The position numbers and the translations under genes were made by a program. The notes beneath the pieces were generated by a model. It worked only from the letters and a program-made list of their open reading frames with translations, searched no databases and was not told where the DNA came from. A stretch of 64,000 bases of DNA. It comes from Luteimonas sp. BLCC-B24. Its GTDB lineage: Bacteria; Pseudomonadota; Gammaproteobacteria; Xanthomonadales; Xanthomonadaceae. Below, piece after piece: positions 38,357 to 47,342 of this stretch. Every line of letters starts with the position of its first letter. Positions within the stretch are counted from its first letter, which is position 1. The stretch covers positions 186,001-250,000 of the forward strand of contig NZ_JAQQGN010000003.1 of NCBI RefSeq assembly GCF_028550595.1. Direction: 5' to 3'.

Positions 38357-38884
38357 TCAGGCGTTGCCGATCTGGTCGGTCGTGGGCTGCTCGTTGCCGC
38401 CCTGCTGCGCGCGCTGGCGCAGGCCTTCGGCGTACAGCGCATCGAAGTTGATCGGCTGCAGCAGGAACGGCGGGAAGCCACCGGCCTGGATCAGATCGCC
38501 GATCATCTGGCGGGCGTAGGGGTAGAGCACGTTCGGGCACTGGGTGCCGAGCAGCGCGTCGAGGGTGTTGCCGTCGAAGCCGGCCAGGCCGAACACGCCG
38601 GCCTGCTTCACTTCGGCCACGTAGACCGTGTTCGCGTTGTCCTCGCCCAGGCTGCAGGTCAGGGTGATCGCCAGCACCACCTCGTAGGCGTTGTCGCCCA
38701 CGCGCTGCACGCTCTGGTTGAGGTTCATGTTGAGCTGCGGCTGGCTCTGCTCGTTGAAGATCGCCGGCGAACGGGGCGACTCGAACGAGACATCCTTGAC
38801 GTAGATCTTTTCGACGCTGAACTGCGCGCCAGTCGGGACGGGGGCCGCGCCGTTGGCGCCGTTGGTGGCCTGTTCTTCGGACAT
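38357..38884 (-). CDS. secB: protein-export chaperone SecB
   Basis: The 175-residue acidic protein has the SecB core: [22 protein letters not shown] near residue 20, [26 protein letters not shown], and [34 protein letters not shown] (markers). SecB keeps preproteins unfolded and hands them to SecA. The ATG at 38884 has GGAG eight bases upstream and is preferred over one six codons earlier. It is co-oriented with gpsA. The grxC gene often found between the rhodanese and secB genes is missing. Confidence 0.96.
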   Translation of the reverse strand: MSEEQATNGANGAAPVPTGAQFSVEKIYVKDVSFESPRSPAIFNEQSQPQLNMNLNQSVQRVGDNAYEVVLAITLTCSLGEDNANTVYVAEVKQAGVFGLAGFDGNTLDALLGTQCPNVLYPYARQMIGDLIQAGGFPPFLLQPINFDALYAEGLRQRAQQGGNEQPTTDQIGNA

Positions 38885-38958
38885 GGAAATCAACTCCAGC
38901 AAGGACGGATGAAGGCGGATCGCCGATTATGGCACCCGCCGGAATGTGGACCGGCGGC

Positions 38959-39396
38959 TCAGCCGCGACCCTTGACCAGGGGCAGGTCGGCCTGCTGCCA
39001 GGCGCCGATGCCGCCGTCGAGCACGAACACGTTCTCGAAGCCGGCCTTCTTCAGCCGCTTGGCCGCGTCGCCGGCCGTGCTGCCGGTCTTGCACACCAGC
39101 ACCACCGGCAGCGCCTTGGCGGCAGTGAGCTGCTTGCTCTCGGGGTCGAACTGGCTCATCAGCACGTTCTTCGAGCCCGGAATGTGGCCCTTGCCGAAAT
39201 CCGCGCCCGGGCGCAGATCGACCACCAGCGCGTTCTCGCGGTTCATCAGCACGGTCAGTTCGGCCGGACGCAGCGCCTTGAAGCCACGGAACAGACGGGC
39301 GATCTCGTTGTAGATGATCGCCACCGTCAGCACGGCGAGGATCAGCGACAGCATCTGGTTTCGGCCCAGGAAGGCCAGCAGTTCTTCGAAATTCAC
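38959..39396 (-). CDS. membrane-anchored rhodanese-like protein
   Basis: A 145-residue protein with one N-terminal membrane helix (about 15-32) and a cytoplasmic rhodanese domain. The domain has the active-site loop VCKTGSTAG with Cys102 and the typical [18 protein letters not shown]. It corresponds to YibN of the yibN-grxC-secB-gpsA region and likely transfers sulfane sulfur, target unknown. It starts the group that includes secB and gpsA. Confidence 0.88.
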   Translation of the reverse strand: MNFEELLAFLGRNQMLSLILAVLTVAIIYNEIARLFRGFKALRPAELTVLMNRENALVVDLRPGADFGKGHIPGSKNVLMSQFDPESKQLTAAKALPVVLVCKTGSTAGDAAKRLKKAGFENVFVLDGGIGAWQQADLPLVKGRG

Positions 39397-39502
39397 GAAA
39401 CGGTTCGCGAAGCGGCAGCGGGCGGCGATTGTCGCATACCGGGACAGGCGAACCTATCGGCCCGGACCGGGCGGGGCCGCGGCCGCGGCCGGCGCGCCGG
39501 GC

Positions 39503-39946
39503 TCACTCGCCGGCCCAGAGATCCGGCAGGCCGTCGACGATCCACCAGCGGCCGGCCGCCGCATCCCAGCGCCAGCGCTCGGTGTAGCGCACGGTGCGCT
39601 CGGCCATGGTGTGGCGGTTGATCACGCCGATCTGGATCTCGCGCAGTGCCTCGTCCGGGCCCGCCGTGGCCGCGGTTTCGCGATAGCCGGTGACCTGCAC
39701 CTGCTCGTAACGGGCGAAATCCAGCTCGCTGAGCGGATGGGCCGTGCGGTACTCCGGGTCGACCAGTTGCCAGGCGGCCTTCATGTCGTTCCAGCGCACC
39801 GCGCCGGTCCACGCGTACTGGGCGCGTTCGAGTGCGCTGGCCTGCTTGCCGGTGCTGGCGCAGCCGGGGAGCAGAACCAGCAGTGCGAGCATCAGCAGGG
39901 CGAGCTGCGTGCGGAGCAGGGACGGGCGGCCGGATGTCGCGCGCAT
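39503..39946 (-). CDS. lipoprotein of unknown function
   Basis: The 147-residue protein has a signal peptide with lipobox LLPGCAST (Cys29). The mature part is a single small alpha/beta domain (YAWTGAVRWNDMKAAWQLV; RYTERWRWDAAAGRWWIVDG) resembling NTF2-like/SnoaL-like folds by its helix-then-curved-sheet pattern, but no family is firmly recognised. It is divergent from oleC by 78 bp. Confidence 0.7.
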   Translation of the reverse strand: MRATSGRPSLLRTQLALLMLALLVLLPGCASTGKQASALERAQYAWTGAVRWNDMKAAWQLVDPEYRTAHPLSELDFARYEQVQVTGYRETAATAGPDEALREIQIGVINRHTMAERTVRYTERWRWDAAAGRWWIVDGLPDLWAGE

Positions 39947-40024
39947 GGCAGGGTCTCGTGGCGTGAAGCCGCCATCGTAGCCGGCGCGGCGGGCGCACGT
40001 GCGGCTGCCGGTATCCTCTGCGGG

Positions 40025-41698
40025 ATGGATGAGCACACGGCTTCCCCGCCCGCCACGGTCAACATCGCCGCCGCCCTGCCGCGCCTGGCCCAGGCGGCGC
40101 CCGGCCGCATCGCCATGCGCTGCCCCGGTCCCGACGGCCGCTATGCGGATGCGCACGCACTGAGTTACGGCGCGCTCGATGCACGCAGCGACGCGATCGC
40201 CGCCGGCCTCGCCGCGCGCGGCATCGTCCGCGGCACGCGCACGGTGCTGATGGTGCGCCCCACCCCCGAGTTTTTCCTGCTGATGTTCGCGCTGTTCAAG
40301 GCCGGCGCGGTGCCGGTGCTGGTCGATCCGGGCATCGACAGGCGCGCGTTGAAGCAGTGTCTGGACGAGGCGCAGCCGGAGGCCTTCATCGGGATTCCGC
40401 TGGCGCACCTGGCGCGGGTGGTGCTGGGCTGGGCGAAATCGGCACGGGTGCACATCACCACCGGGCGCTGGGCGCTGCTGGGCGACGCCACCCTGGCCGA
40501 GATCGAACGCGCCGGCACCGGCGCCGGCCCGCAACTGGCGGCGACCGCCGGCGACGACGTGGCCGCGATCCTGTTCACCAGCGGCTCGACCGGCGTGCCC
40601 AAGGGCGTGGTCTACCGCCATCGCCACTTCGCCGCCCAGGTCGACATGCTGCGCGAGGCGTTCGGCATCGGCGCCGGCGGCGTCGACCTGCCGACCTTTC
40701 CGCCGTTCGCCTTGTTCGATCCCGCACTCGGGTTGACCTCGATCATCCCGGACATGGATCCCACGCAGCCGGCCAAGGCCGACCCGCGCACGCTGCATGC
40801 GGCGATCGCCCGATTCGGCGTCGACCAGCTGTTCGGCTCGCCGGCCTTGATGGGCGTGCTCGCTAAGCATGGTCAGCCACTGCCGGGCTTGCGCCGCGTG
40901 ACCTCGGCCGGCGCGCCGGTGCCGCCGCAGACGGTCGCGACGATGCTCGACCTGCTCCCCGACGACGCGAACTTCTGGACGCCCTACGGGGCCACCGAAT
41001 GCCTGCCGGTCGCGGTCATCGAAGGCCGGGAGCTGCTGCGCTTGCGCATGCGTACCGAGCAGGGCGCGGGCACCTGCGTCGGCCGCCCGGTGCCGCCGAA
41101 CGTGGTGCGCATCATCCGGGTCGACGACGCGGCGATTCCGGCGTGGTCCGATGCCTGGATGGTGCAGGGGGGGCAGGTCGGCGAGATCACCGTCGCCGGG
41201 CCCAGCGCCACCGACACCTATTTCAACCGCGACGCGCAGACGCGCCTGGCAAAGATCACCGAGACCCTGCCCGACGGCGGCACGCGCATCGTCCATCGCA
41301 TGGGCGATCTCGGATATTTCGACACCGAGGGGCGGCTGTGGTTCTGCGGCCGCAAGGGCCATCGCGTGGTCACGGCCACCGGCACGCTGTGCACCGAACA
41401 GGTCGAACCCGTGTTCAACGTGCACCCCGAGGTGCGACGCACGGCGCTGGTGGGGGTCGGTGCGAAGGGGGCACAGACCCCGGTGCTCTGCGTGGAGCTG
41501 GAGGCCGGTATCGCGAAGACGGAGCAGTCACGCATCGCCGATGAACTGCGCCACATCGGCGAAGGCTTCGTCCACACCGGACGCATCGAACGGGTGTTGT
41601 TCCACCCCGGGTTTCCGGTCGACATCCGCCACAACGCCAAGATCGGCCGCGAGACGCTCGCGGTCTGGGCGGCGAAACGTACACAGGACCTCGCATGA
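40025..41698 (+). CDS. oleC: OleC, beta-lactone synthetase
   Basis: The 557-residue ANL-superfamily enzyme has the P-loop-like [27 protein letters not shown], the hinge Asp in [22 protein letters not shown], and a C-terminal Lys in [12 protein letters not shown]. In the ole pathway OleC uses ATP to close the syn-beta-hydroxy acid from OleD into a cis-beta-lactone. General fatty-acid-CoA ligase is the alternative, but the overlap with oleD and length fit OleC. The TGA overlaps the oleD ATG. Confidence 0.92.
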   Translation: MDEHTASPPATVNIAAALPRLAQAAPGRIAMRCPGPDGRYADAHALSYGALDARSDAIAAGLAARGIVRGTRTVLMVRPTPEFFLLMFALFKAGAVPVLVDPGIDRRALKQCLDEAQPEAFIGIPLAHLARVVLGWAKSARVHITTGRWALLGDATLAEIERAGTGAGPQLAATAGDDVAAILFTSGSTGVPKGVVYRHRHFAAQVDMLREAFGIGAGGVDLPTFPPFALFDPALGLTSIIPDMDPTQPAKADPRTLHAAIARFGVDQLFGSPALMGVLAKHGQPLPGLRRVTSAGAPVPPQTVATMLDLLPDDANFWTPYGATECLPVAVIEGRELLRLRMRTEQGAGTCVGRPVPPNVVRIIRVDDAAIPAWSDAWMVQGGQVGEITVAGPSATDTYFNRDAQTRLAKITETLPDGGTRIVHRMGDLGYFDTEGRLWFCGRKGHRVVTATGTLCTEQVEPVFNVHPEVRRTALVGVGAKGAQTPVLCVELEAGIAKTEQSRIADELRHIGEGFVHTGRIERVLFHPGFPVDIRHNAKIGRETLAVWAAKRTQDLA

Positions 41699-42681
41699 AT
41701 CTTCTCGTCACCGGCGGCGGCGGTTTTCTCGGACAAGCGCTGTGTCGCGGCCTGGTCGCCCGCGGCCACAGCGTCACCAGCTTCAACCGCGGGCACTACC
41801 CCGAACTCGATGCGCTCGGCGTGCGCCAGGTCCGCGGCGATCTGGCCGATGCCGCTGCGGTCCGCGCCGCTGCCCAGGGCATGGATGCCGTCTTCCACAA
41901 CGCGGCCAAGGCCGGGGCCTGGGGCAGCTACGAGAGTTATCACCTCGCCAACGTGGTGGGCACGCAGAACGTCATCGACGCCTGCCGCGCGCACGGCATC
42001 GGCCGGCTGGTCTACACCTCGACGCCCAGCGTGACCCATCGCGCCACGCATCCCGTGGAAGGCGGCACGGCCGACACCGTGCCCTACGGCGAGGGTTTCA
42101 AGGCGCCGTATGCCACCACCAAGAAGATCGCCGAGCAGGCCGTGCTCGCCGCCGACAGCCCGGACCTCGCGACGGTGGCGCTGCGTCCGCGACTGATCTG
42201 GGGCCCCGGCGACCAGCAGTTGCTCCCGCGCCTGGCCGAACGCGCGCGAGCGGGCCGGCTGCGCTTCGTCGGCGACGGCGAGAACCGCATCGACACCACC
42301 TACATCGACAATGCCGCGCAGGCGCATTTCGATGCGTTCGCGCATCTGGCGCCGGGCGCCGCCTGCGCGGGCCGTGCGTACTTCATCAGCAACGGCGAGC
42401 CCAGGACGGTGCGCGAGATCGTCAACGCGTTGCTGGCGGCGGTCGGCGCGCCCCGGGTCGAGAAGACGCTTCCGTTCGGCGCGGCCTACGCCATCGGCGC
42501 ACTGTGCGAGACCGCCTGGCCGCTGCTGCGGCTCGAGGGCGAGCCGCCGATGACCCGGTTCCTCGCCGAGCAGCTGAGCACCACCCACTGGTACGACATG
42601 GCACCCGCGCAGCGTGACTTCGGTTACGTGCCGAAGGTGTCGATCGCCGAGGGCCTGCAGCGGCTGCAGGCCTCGGCATGA
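41695..42681 (+). CDS. oleD: OleD, NADPH-dependent 2-alkyl-3-ketoalkanoate reductase
   Basis: The 328-residue extended SDR has TGGGGFLG (6-13) for cofactor binding, the catalytic Tyr139 and Lys143 in [11 protein letters not shown], and 3-beta-HSD/epimerase-like features ([17 protein letters not shown]). OleD reduces the beta-keto acid made by OleA to a syn-beta-hydroxy acid. It overlaps oleC by four bases (ATGA), so the two are translationally coupled and separate from oleA and oleB. Confidence 0.93.
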   Translation: MNLLVTGGGGFLGQALCRGLVARGHSVTSFNRGHYPELDALGVRQVRGDLADAAAVRAAAQGMDAVFHNAAKAGAWGSYESYHLANVVGTQNVIDACRAHGIGRLVYTSTPSVTHRATHPVEGGTADTVPYGEGFKAPYATTKKIAEQAVLAADSPDLATVALRPRLIWGPGDQQLLPRLAERARAGRLRFVGDGENRIDTTYIDNAAQAHFDAFAHLAPGAACAGRAYFISNGEPRTVREIVNALLAAVGAPRVEKTLPFGAAYAIGALCETAWPLLRLEGEPPMTRFLAEQLSTTHWYDMAPAQRDFGYVPKVSIAEGLQRLQASA

Positions 42682-42700
42682 CCCGGACGCGGCATCGAAA

Positions 42701-42724
42701 CGGGCGCGCACGCCCGCGCGTTTT
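42701..42724 (+). terminator. hairpin after oleD
   Basis: CGGGCG pairs with CGCCCG (loop CGCA), followed by GCGCG and TTTT. It lies 20 bp past the oleD stop. Confidence 0.5.
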
Positions 42725-42847
42725 CACGGCCGAATCACCCGGCTGAAACGACGTCGAAGCGGCCGTCACGTCGTCACCTGATCGCGACCTGACTGGGCAT
42801 ACGGTGTCCCCCACAGCCGCTACCGGCCATGCCACGGAGACCGCACC

Positions 42848-43006
42848 ATGCTCAGATATGCCGTCATTTTCCTCGTCGTCGCCATCATTGCCGGTGTCCT
42901 CGGCTTCAGTGGCGTCGCCGGCGCCGCGACCAACATCGCCTGGATCCTGTTCGTGGTCTTCCTGATCCTGGCCGTGATCTCGATGCTGCGTGGCCGCGGA
43001 CCCTGA
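42848..43006 (+). CDS. DUF1328 small membrane protein (YtjA-like)
   Basis: A 52-residue protein starting [20 protein letters not shown] with two hydrophobic helices and the family stretch [20 protein letters not shown]. It matches the DUF1328/YtjA family in length, charge and motif. Function is unknown; such genes are often induced under stress. A GGAGACCGC region lies before the ATG. A strong terminator follows, so it is a short monocistronic gene. Confidence 0.85.
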   Translation: MLRYAVIFLVVAIIAGVLGFSGVAGAATNIAWILFVVFLILAVISMLRGRGP

Positions 43007-43031
43007 CGCTTACGTGTCCGAGCCGTCTACG

Positions 43032-43060
43032 ACGCCCGCCTGCCCGGCGGGCGTTTTTTT
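43032..43060 (+). terminator. intrinsic terminator of the DUF1328 gene
   Basis: A perfect 9-bp stem ACGCCCGCC/GGCGGGCGT with loop TGCCC is followed by seven T. It is a strong intrinsic terminator. Confidence 0.92.
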
Positions 43061-43126
43061 GTCTCCCTGGCAGGCCAATCGCCGTCATGGGATGCGCCCC
43101 TCATTCGGGCTGAGAACAGGGCGTCC

Positions 43127-43339
43127 ATGAAGATCGCCGCCGTCGTGTCGCTGATTGCCGGCACCGGGCTGGGTCTCGGGGCGATAGTCGCGTTCCTGAC
43201 GGGCGTGAGCGGCGCTGCAGGCGCGGCAACGAGCGCCGTCTGGATCGTTTTCGTACTGCTCACGCTCGGCAGCAGCGGCGCCTTGCTTCTCGCCTTGTTT
43301 CTCTATCTCTGGGGCATGCGTGCGCGCAACGCGCCGTAG
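43127..43339 (+). CDS. small two-helix membrane protein related to DUF1328
   Basis: The 70-residue product has two membrane helices, about residues 5-25 and 38-62. Its segment GAAGAATSAVWIVFVLLTLG parallels [20 protein letters not shown] of the DUF1328 protein one gene upstream, so it may be a longer diverged relative or a convergent small protein. The ribosome site is weak. The frame is short, so confidence rests on the hydrophobic pattern and that similarity. Confidence 0.55.
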   Translation: MKIAAVVSLIAGTGLGLGAIVAFLTGVSGAAGAATSAVWIVFVLLTLGSSGALLLALFLYLWGMRARNAP

Positions 43340-43376
43340 CCGGACCACACCGCCTGCCAACCCCTACAATGCCGGC

Positions 43377-44021
43377 ATGGCCCAGTTCCCGCCCTCTCCG
43401 TTCGCCGTGCTCAAGCCCATCGCCGGTCGCGCGCTGGAAACCGCGCTCAACCGGGCGCTCGCGCTCGATGCCGACACCCGTAGCGCCTTGCGCGGACTCG
43501 ACGGCCAGCGCATCGCGTTGACGCTCGCGTCGCCGCCACTCGCGCTCGAGTTGCGCGTCGACGGCGAGCGCTTGCGCGTCGGTCCGGTCGACGCGGCGAC
43601 GGAGCCCGACCTCGCCGTGCGTACCACACTGGCCGGCGTGCTCTCGCAACTGCCGTTCCTGCGCCGCGACGATGCCCCGCCGATCGGCAAGGTGCGCGTA
43701 TCGGGCGATGCGGAACTCGCCCGTAGGCTGCAGACCCTGGCGGCACGGTTCGATCCCGACTGGCAGCAGCCCTTCGTCGCGGTGTTCGGCGAGGTGATCG
43801 GCGTCCAGATCGCCAATGCGTTCGCCGCGGCCCTGCGCCAGGCCCAGGACCTCGGGCGTACGGTCGCCGGCAGCGCCGCCGAGTACATCACCGAAGAGTC
43901 GCGCGACGTCGTGCCGCGTGCCGAACTCGATGCGTTCCACGACGACGTCGATGCACTGCACGACGCGGTCGAACGCCTCTCCGTGCGGGTGGCACGCCTG
44001 CGCCGCGGCCCGGCGGCATGA
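43377..44021 (+). CDS. ubiJ: ubiquinone biosynthesis accessory factor UbiJ
   Basis: The 214-residue protein has an N-terminal SCP2 lipid-binding domain ([53 protein letters not shown]) and a C-terminal coiled helix ([26 protein letters not shown]), as in UbiJ. UbiJ with UbiK scaffolds the aerobic ubiquinone biosynthesis complex and binds its lipid intermediates. It is ten bases upstream of ubiB, its usual partner. Confidence 0.88.
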   Translation: MAQFPPSPFAVLKPIAGRALETALNRALALDADTRSALRGLDGQRIALTLASPPLALELRVDGERLRVGPVDAATEPDLAVRTTLAGVLSQLPFLRRDDAPPIGKVRVSGDAELARRLQTLAARFDPDWQQPFVAVFGEVIGVQIANAFAAALRQAQDLGRTVAGSAAEYITEESRDVVPRAELDAFHDDVDALHDAVERLSVRVARLRRGPAA

Positions 44022-44031
44022 GGTCCCGGCG

Positions 44032-45699
44032 ATGAAGGGACTGCTGCGCGCCTCGCGCATCGGCCGTGTCCTGCTGCGCTATCGCCTCGACGATCTCCTC
44101 GACGGCACGCCGGCCGAGCGCTGGCTCAAGCTCGCGCGTCCGTTCGTGCCGCGTGCCTCGGCCGACATCGCGGCGCAGTCCCGCGGCGCGCGGCTGCGTC
44201 TGGCGCTGCAGGAACTCGGGCCGATCTTCGTCAAGTTCGGACAGATCCTCTCCACCCGCCGCGATCTCGTGCCGCCGGACATCGTCGACGACCTCGCGCT
44301 GCTGCAGGACCGTGTGCTGCCGTTCGACGGCGCCCAGGCGCAGGCGATCGTCGAGCGCGAGCTGGGTATGCCGATCGCGGTGGCCTTCGCGGCGTTCGAT
44401 CCCGTGCCACTGGCCTCGGCGTCGATCGCCCAGGTGCACGCGGCGACGCTGCCGGCCGACGACCGGCATCCGCAGCGCGAGGTCGTGGTCAAGGTGCTGC
44501 GCCCCACGATCGAAAAGCAGATCGCGGCCGATGTCGCGCTGCTGAGGAACCTCGCCGCGCTGGTCGAGCGCACCCATCCGCGCGCCGAGAAGATCCGGCC
44601 GCGCGAGGTGGTGGCGGAAATCGAGAACACCCTGGCCGCCGAACTCGACCTGCAGCGCGAGGGCGCGAATGCGTCGGTGCTGCGACGCTTCTGGGCCGAA
44701 TCGCCGGATCTCTACGTGCCGGCGCCGGTGTGGGAGCGCACCACCCAGCGCGTACTCACGCTCGAGCGCGTGCACGGCATCCCGAGCGACGACATCGCCG
44801 CGCTCGACGCCGCCGGCATCGACCGCAAGGCGCTCGCGGCCAAGGGCGTGCGCGTGTTCTACACGCAGGTGTTCCGCGACAACTTCTTCCATGCCGATGC
44901 GCACGCCGGCAACATCTGGGTGGATCCCGACCGCGCCGGCAATCCGCGCTTCATCGCGCTGGATTTCGGCATCATGGGCCAGCTCTCGCGCGAGGATCAG
45001 TACTACCTCGCCGAGAATTTCATGGCGATCTTCCGCCAGGATTACCGGCGCATCGCCGAGCTGCACATCCAGGCCGGCTGGATGCCGGCGCACCTGCGCA
45101 TCGACGAACTCGAGGCGGCGGTTCGTTCGGTGTGCGAGCCGTACTTCACCCGGCCGTTGTGCGAAATCTCGCTCGGCGAAGTGCTGGGCAAGCTCTTTCG
45201 CACCGCGCAGCGCTACCAGCTCACGCTGCAGCCGCAGCTGATCCTGCTGCAGAAGACGCTGCTCAGCATCGAAGGCATCGGCCGCCTGCTCGATCCCAGG
45301 CTCGACATCTGGGCGGTCGCGCGCCCGGTGCTCGAACGCATCCTCGTCGAGCGCTACAGTCCGCAGCGCCTCGGCCGGGAGTTCCGCGACCGCCTGCCGG
45401 AACTCATCACCCAGGCGCCGGACATGCCGCGCCTGCTGCACGGCTGGCTCAAGCAGCAGGTCGAGGGCCGCCACGAACTGCGCATGCGCTCCGACGATCT
45501 CGCCGCACTCACCGCGACCATGCAGGGCATGCAGAAGCGTGTCGTCGCCGCGATCCTCGGCGTCGGCCTGCTGATCGTCGCCGCCGTGCTGTACGCGCTC
45601 GAGGCCGGCGGGCCGACGTTGCTTGGCCTGCCGGTGGCGACCTGGGTGGCGGGTGTGGGGGGATTGTGGGCCCTGCTGGCGGCGTGGCCGCGGCGGTAG
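44032..45699 (+). CDS. ubiB: ubiquinone biosynthesis protein kinase-like UbiB
   Basis: The 555-residue protein belongs to the ABC1/ADCK/UbiB family: the KxGQ motif in [13 protein letters not shown], the Ala-rich nucleotide loop in [28 protein letters not shown] for the catalytic loop, and [10 protein letters not shown] for the metal site. Two C-terminal membrane helices ([20 protein letters not shown], then [15 protein letters not shown]) anchor it. It is an ATPase needed for ubiquinone synthesis. The usual ubiE is not in the window. Confidence 0.95.
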   Translation: MKGLLRASRIGRVLLRYRLDDLLDGTPAERWLKLARPFVPRASADIAAQSRGARLRLALQELGPIFVKFGQILSTRRDLVPPDIVDDLALLQDRVLPFDGAQAQAIVERELGMPIAVAFAAFDPVPLASASIAQVHAATLPADDRHPQREVVVKVLRPTIEKQIAADVALLRNLAALVERTHPRAEKIRPREVVAEIENTLAAELDLQREGANASVLRRFWAESPDLYVPAPVWERTTQRVLTLERVHGIPSDDIAALDAAGIDRKALAAKGVRVFYTQVFRDNFFHADAHAGNIWVDPDRAGNPRFIALDFGIMGQLSREDQYYLAENFMAIFRQDYRRIAELHIQAGWMPAHLRIDELEAAVRSVCEPYFTRPLCEISLGEVLGKLFRTAQRYQLTLQPQLILLQKTLLSIEGIGRLLDPRLDIWAVARPVLERILVERYSPQRLGREFRDRLPELITQAPDMPRLLHGWLKQQVEGRHELRMRSDDLAALTATMQGMQKRVVAAILGVGLLIVAAVLYALEAGGPTLLGLPVATWVAGVGGLWALLAAWPRR

Positions 45700-45757
45700 C
45701 GGGCGCTGTTCGCATAAGTTGTTGTTGAGCAGCATCTCCCGGAGCAGCGGGCGAGCC

Positions 45758-45996
45758 TGCCGTTGCCGTTGCCGTTGCCGTTGCTGCTTCTTGAGCCCTT
45801 GCTGTTGCTCCAGCTGAAAGATGACACGCCTGCATCGTCGGCAGACCCGTAGGGCGCCGCCCATGGAGGGGCGGCGTTTTCCGACCGAGCCAGGATTGGC
45901 GAGTCGGAAAATCCCGGGACGAATGACTTACCGGGTGAGCTTCGTCGGGGAGGCCCTTTCTTTTGCTTACTTTTCTTTGGGCCAACAAAGAAAAGT
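45758..45996 (+). repeat. structured repeat element, left copy
   Basis: Starts with four exact CGTTGC hexamers (45761-45784) and contains three hairpins: CGCCGCCC/GGGCGGCG (45855-45876), TTTTCCGAC/GTCGGAAAA (45877-45911) and ACTTTTCTTTG/CAAAGAAAAGT (45969-45996, 11 bp, loop GGCCAA). It is similar throughout to the inverted right copy. It probably belongs to a dispersed intergenic repeat family; copies elsewhere cannot be checked here. Confidence 0.75.
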
Positions 45997-46097
45997 GAGC
46001 CGCTCGCCGGCAGGCGAGTGGAAGCTCTGCACTTGTCTTCCCCAAGTAGTTCCAAGACGACAGCAAACGCTTTCGTCCGCTGACGCGGCCGAGTTCA

Positions 46098-46333
46098 TTT
46101 CTTTTGTCAATCGACAAAAGAAACGGAACCAAAGAAAAACGATTTCCCGACAAAGCGAACCCGGCGCGTTAGTCGTTCCGGGATTTTCCGACTCGGCCTC
46201 CTGCCTCGGTCGGAAAACGGCGGGCATCCATGCCCGCCGCCCTCCGGGTCTGGCGAACGCGCGGGCATGTCGTTTTTCAGCAAAGGCAATAACAGCAGCA
46301 AAGCAACAGCAACAGCAACAGCAACAGCAGCTA
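46098..46333 (-). repeat. structured repeat element, right copy (inverted)
   Basis: Read on the minus strand it mirrors the left copy: four hexamers (AGCAAC on the plus strand, 46302-46325), then CGGCGGGCAT/ATGCCCGCCG (46218-46239, 10 bp), GTCGGAAAA/TTTTCCGAC (46184-46217) and TTTCTTTTGTC/GACAAAAGAAA (46098-46123, 11 bp). The stems are conserved while their bases differ, as expected if structure is selected. Confidence 0.75.
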
Positions 46334-46426
46334 AGGCGCAGAGACCGCAGCGATGACGCGTTTTCTACGCAGCCATGGCTCAAGCGCGCGCACCCCGCTG
46401 GCGCGCACCGTCAGTCGGATGGACGA

Positions 46427-47215
46427 CTACTCCAGCCCGAAGAACGTCATCGCCGTCGCCGTCGTCGCCGCCGCGGTCTCGGCCACATCCTCGCCGCGAT
46501 CCCGTGCCAGTTCTTCGACGATGTGCGGCAGGAACGCCGGTTCGTTGCGCCGGTCCTTCGGGCTGGGCCTGAGCGTGCGCGGCAGCAAGTAGGGCGCGTC
46601 GGTTTCGACCATCAGCCGGTGCGCGGGAATGTTGGGCACCAGTGCGCGCAGGTGCTGGCCGCGACGCTCGTCGCACAGCCAGCCGGTGATGCCGATGTGC
46701 CAGTCGCGGTCGAGATAGTCGAACAGCTCGCGGCGTTCGCCGGTGAAGCAGTGCACCACGGCCGCGCCGAGGCGGCCGTCGAAGTTCTTCATGATCGCGA
46801 TGAAATCGTCGTGGGCGTCGCGCTGGTGCAGGAACAGCGGCTTGCCGGTATCGACGGCGATCTGCAGCTGGCGTTCGAAGGCCTTGCGCTGCGCCGGGCG
46901 GGGCGAGAAATCACGAAAGTAATCGAGTCCGCACTCGCCGACGGCGACGACTTCGGGGTGCGCGAGCAATGCGCGCATTTCGGCGTCGCATTCCTCGGTG
47001 TATTCGACCGCGTGGTGCGGATGCACGCCGGCGGTGGCATGGAGCATCCCGGGGTGCTGCTGCGCGAGCATCAGCGCCTTGGGCGAATGCTCGCGGCTCG
47101 CGCCGGTGACCACGAGCCGGGTCACGCCGGCCGCGCGCGCGCGTTGCAGCACCGCGTCGCGGTCCCGGTCGAAGCTGTCGTGGGTGAGGTTGGCGCCGAT
47201 GTCGATCAACTGCAT
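46427..47215 (-). CDS. tatD: TatD-family metal-dependent DNase
   Basis: The 262-residue protein has an amidohydrolase-like TIM barrel with MQLIDIGANLTHDSF, GVHPHHA, VAVGECGLDYFRDFSPR, LFLHQRDAH, VVHCFTG and MVETDAPYLLPR, which together supply the two-metal site of TatD nucleases. It is a 3'-5' exonuclease linked to oxidative DNA damage and fragmentation. The gene is divergent from hrpB. The upstream in-frame extension lacks homology, so ATG 47215 is used. Confidence 0.93.
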   Translation of the reverse strand: MQLIDIGANLTHDSFDRDRDAVLQRARAAGVTRLVVTGASREHSPKALMLAQQHPGMLHATAGVHPHHAVEYTEECDAEMRALLAHPEVVAVGECGLDYFRDFSPRPAQRKAFERQLQIAVDTGKPLFLHQRDAHDDFIAIMKNFDGRLGAAVVHCFTGERRELFDYLDRDWHIGITGWLCDERRGQHLRALVPNIPAHRLMVETDAPYLLPRTLRPSPKDRRNEPAFLPHIVEELARDRGEDVAETAAATTATAMTFFGLE

Positions 47216-47342
47216 GCCGGAAACCACGCGTGGGGGACCGTGCATTGTAAAGAGGCCTCCGCCGTCATCGACGGCCGCGCGATGCGCCGCTAGCCTGTGC
47301 GCCGTGAAGACCGCCGTGCCCGCCTCGCCATCGACCGACGCA

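Larger units (their letters stand above)
45700..46426. other. 727-bp gene-free region holding an inverted pair of structured repeats
   Basis: Lies between the convergent ubiB and tatD genes. The open frames here are not convincing genes: they run through hairpins and simple repeats, are rich in Lys/Ser/Arg and have no conserved start. The content is explained by the two repeat copies listed separately plus a roughly 100-bp unique centre. Confidence 0.7.

Noticed and set aside
45509..46153. 214-residue minus-strand frame in the left repeat copy
   Set aside because: It is Ser/Arg/Lys/Ala-rich and depends on the structured repeat and the antisense of ubiB. There is no start-site support.
45821..47293. 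490-residue frame running out of the repeat region into tatD
   Set aside because: It spans hairpins and simple repeats, then runs antisense to tatD. Its N-terminal part translates the repeat copies and should not be annotated as a protein.
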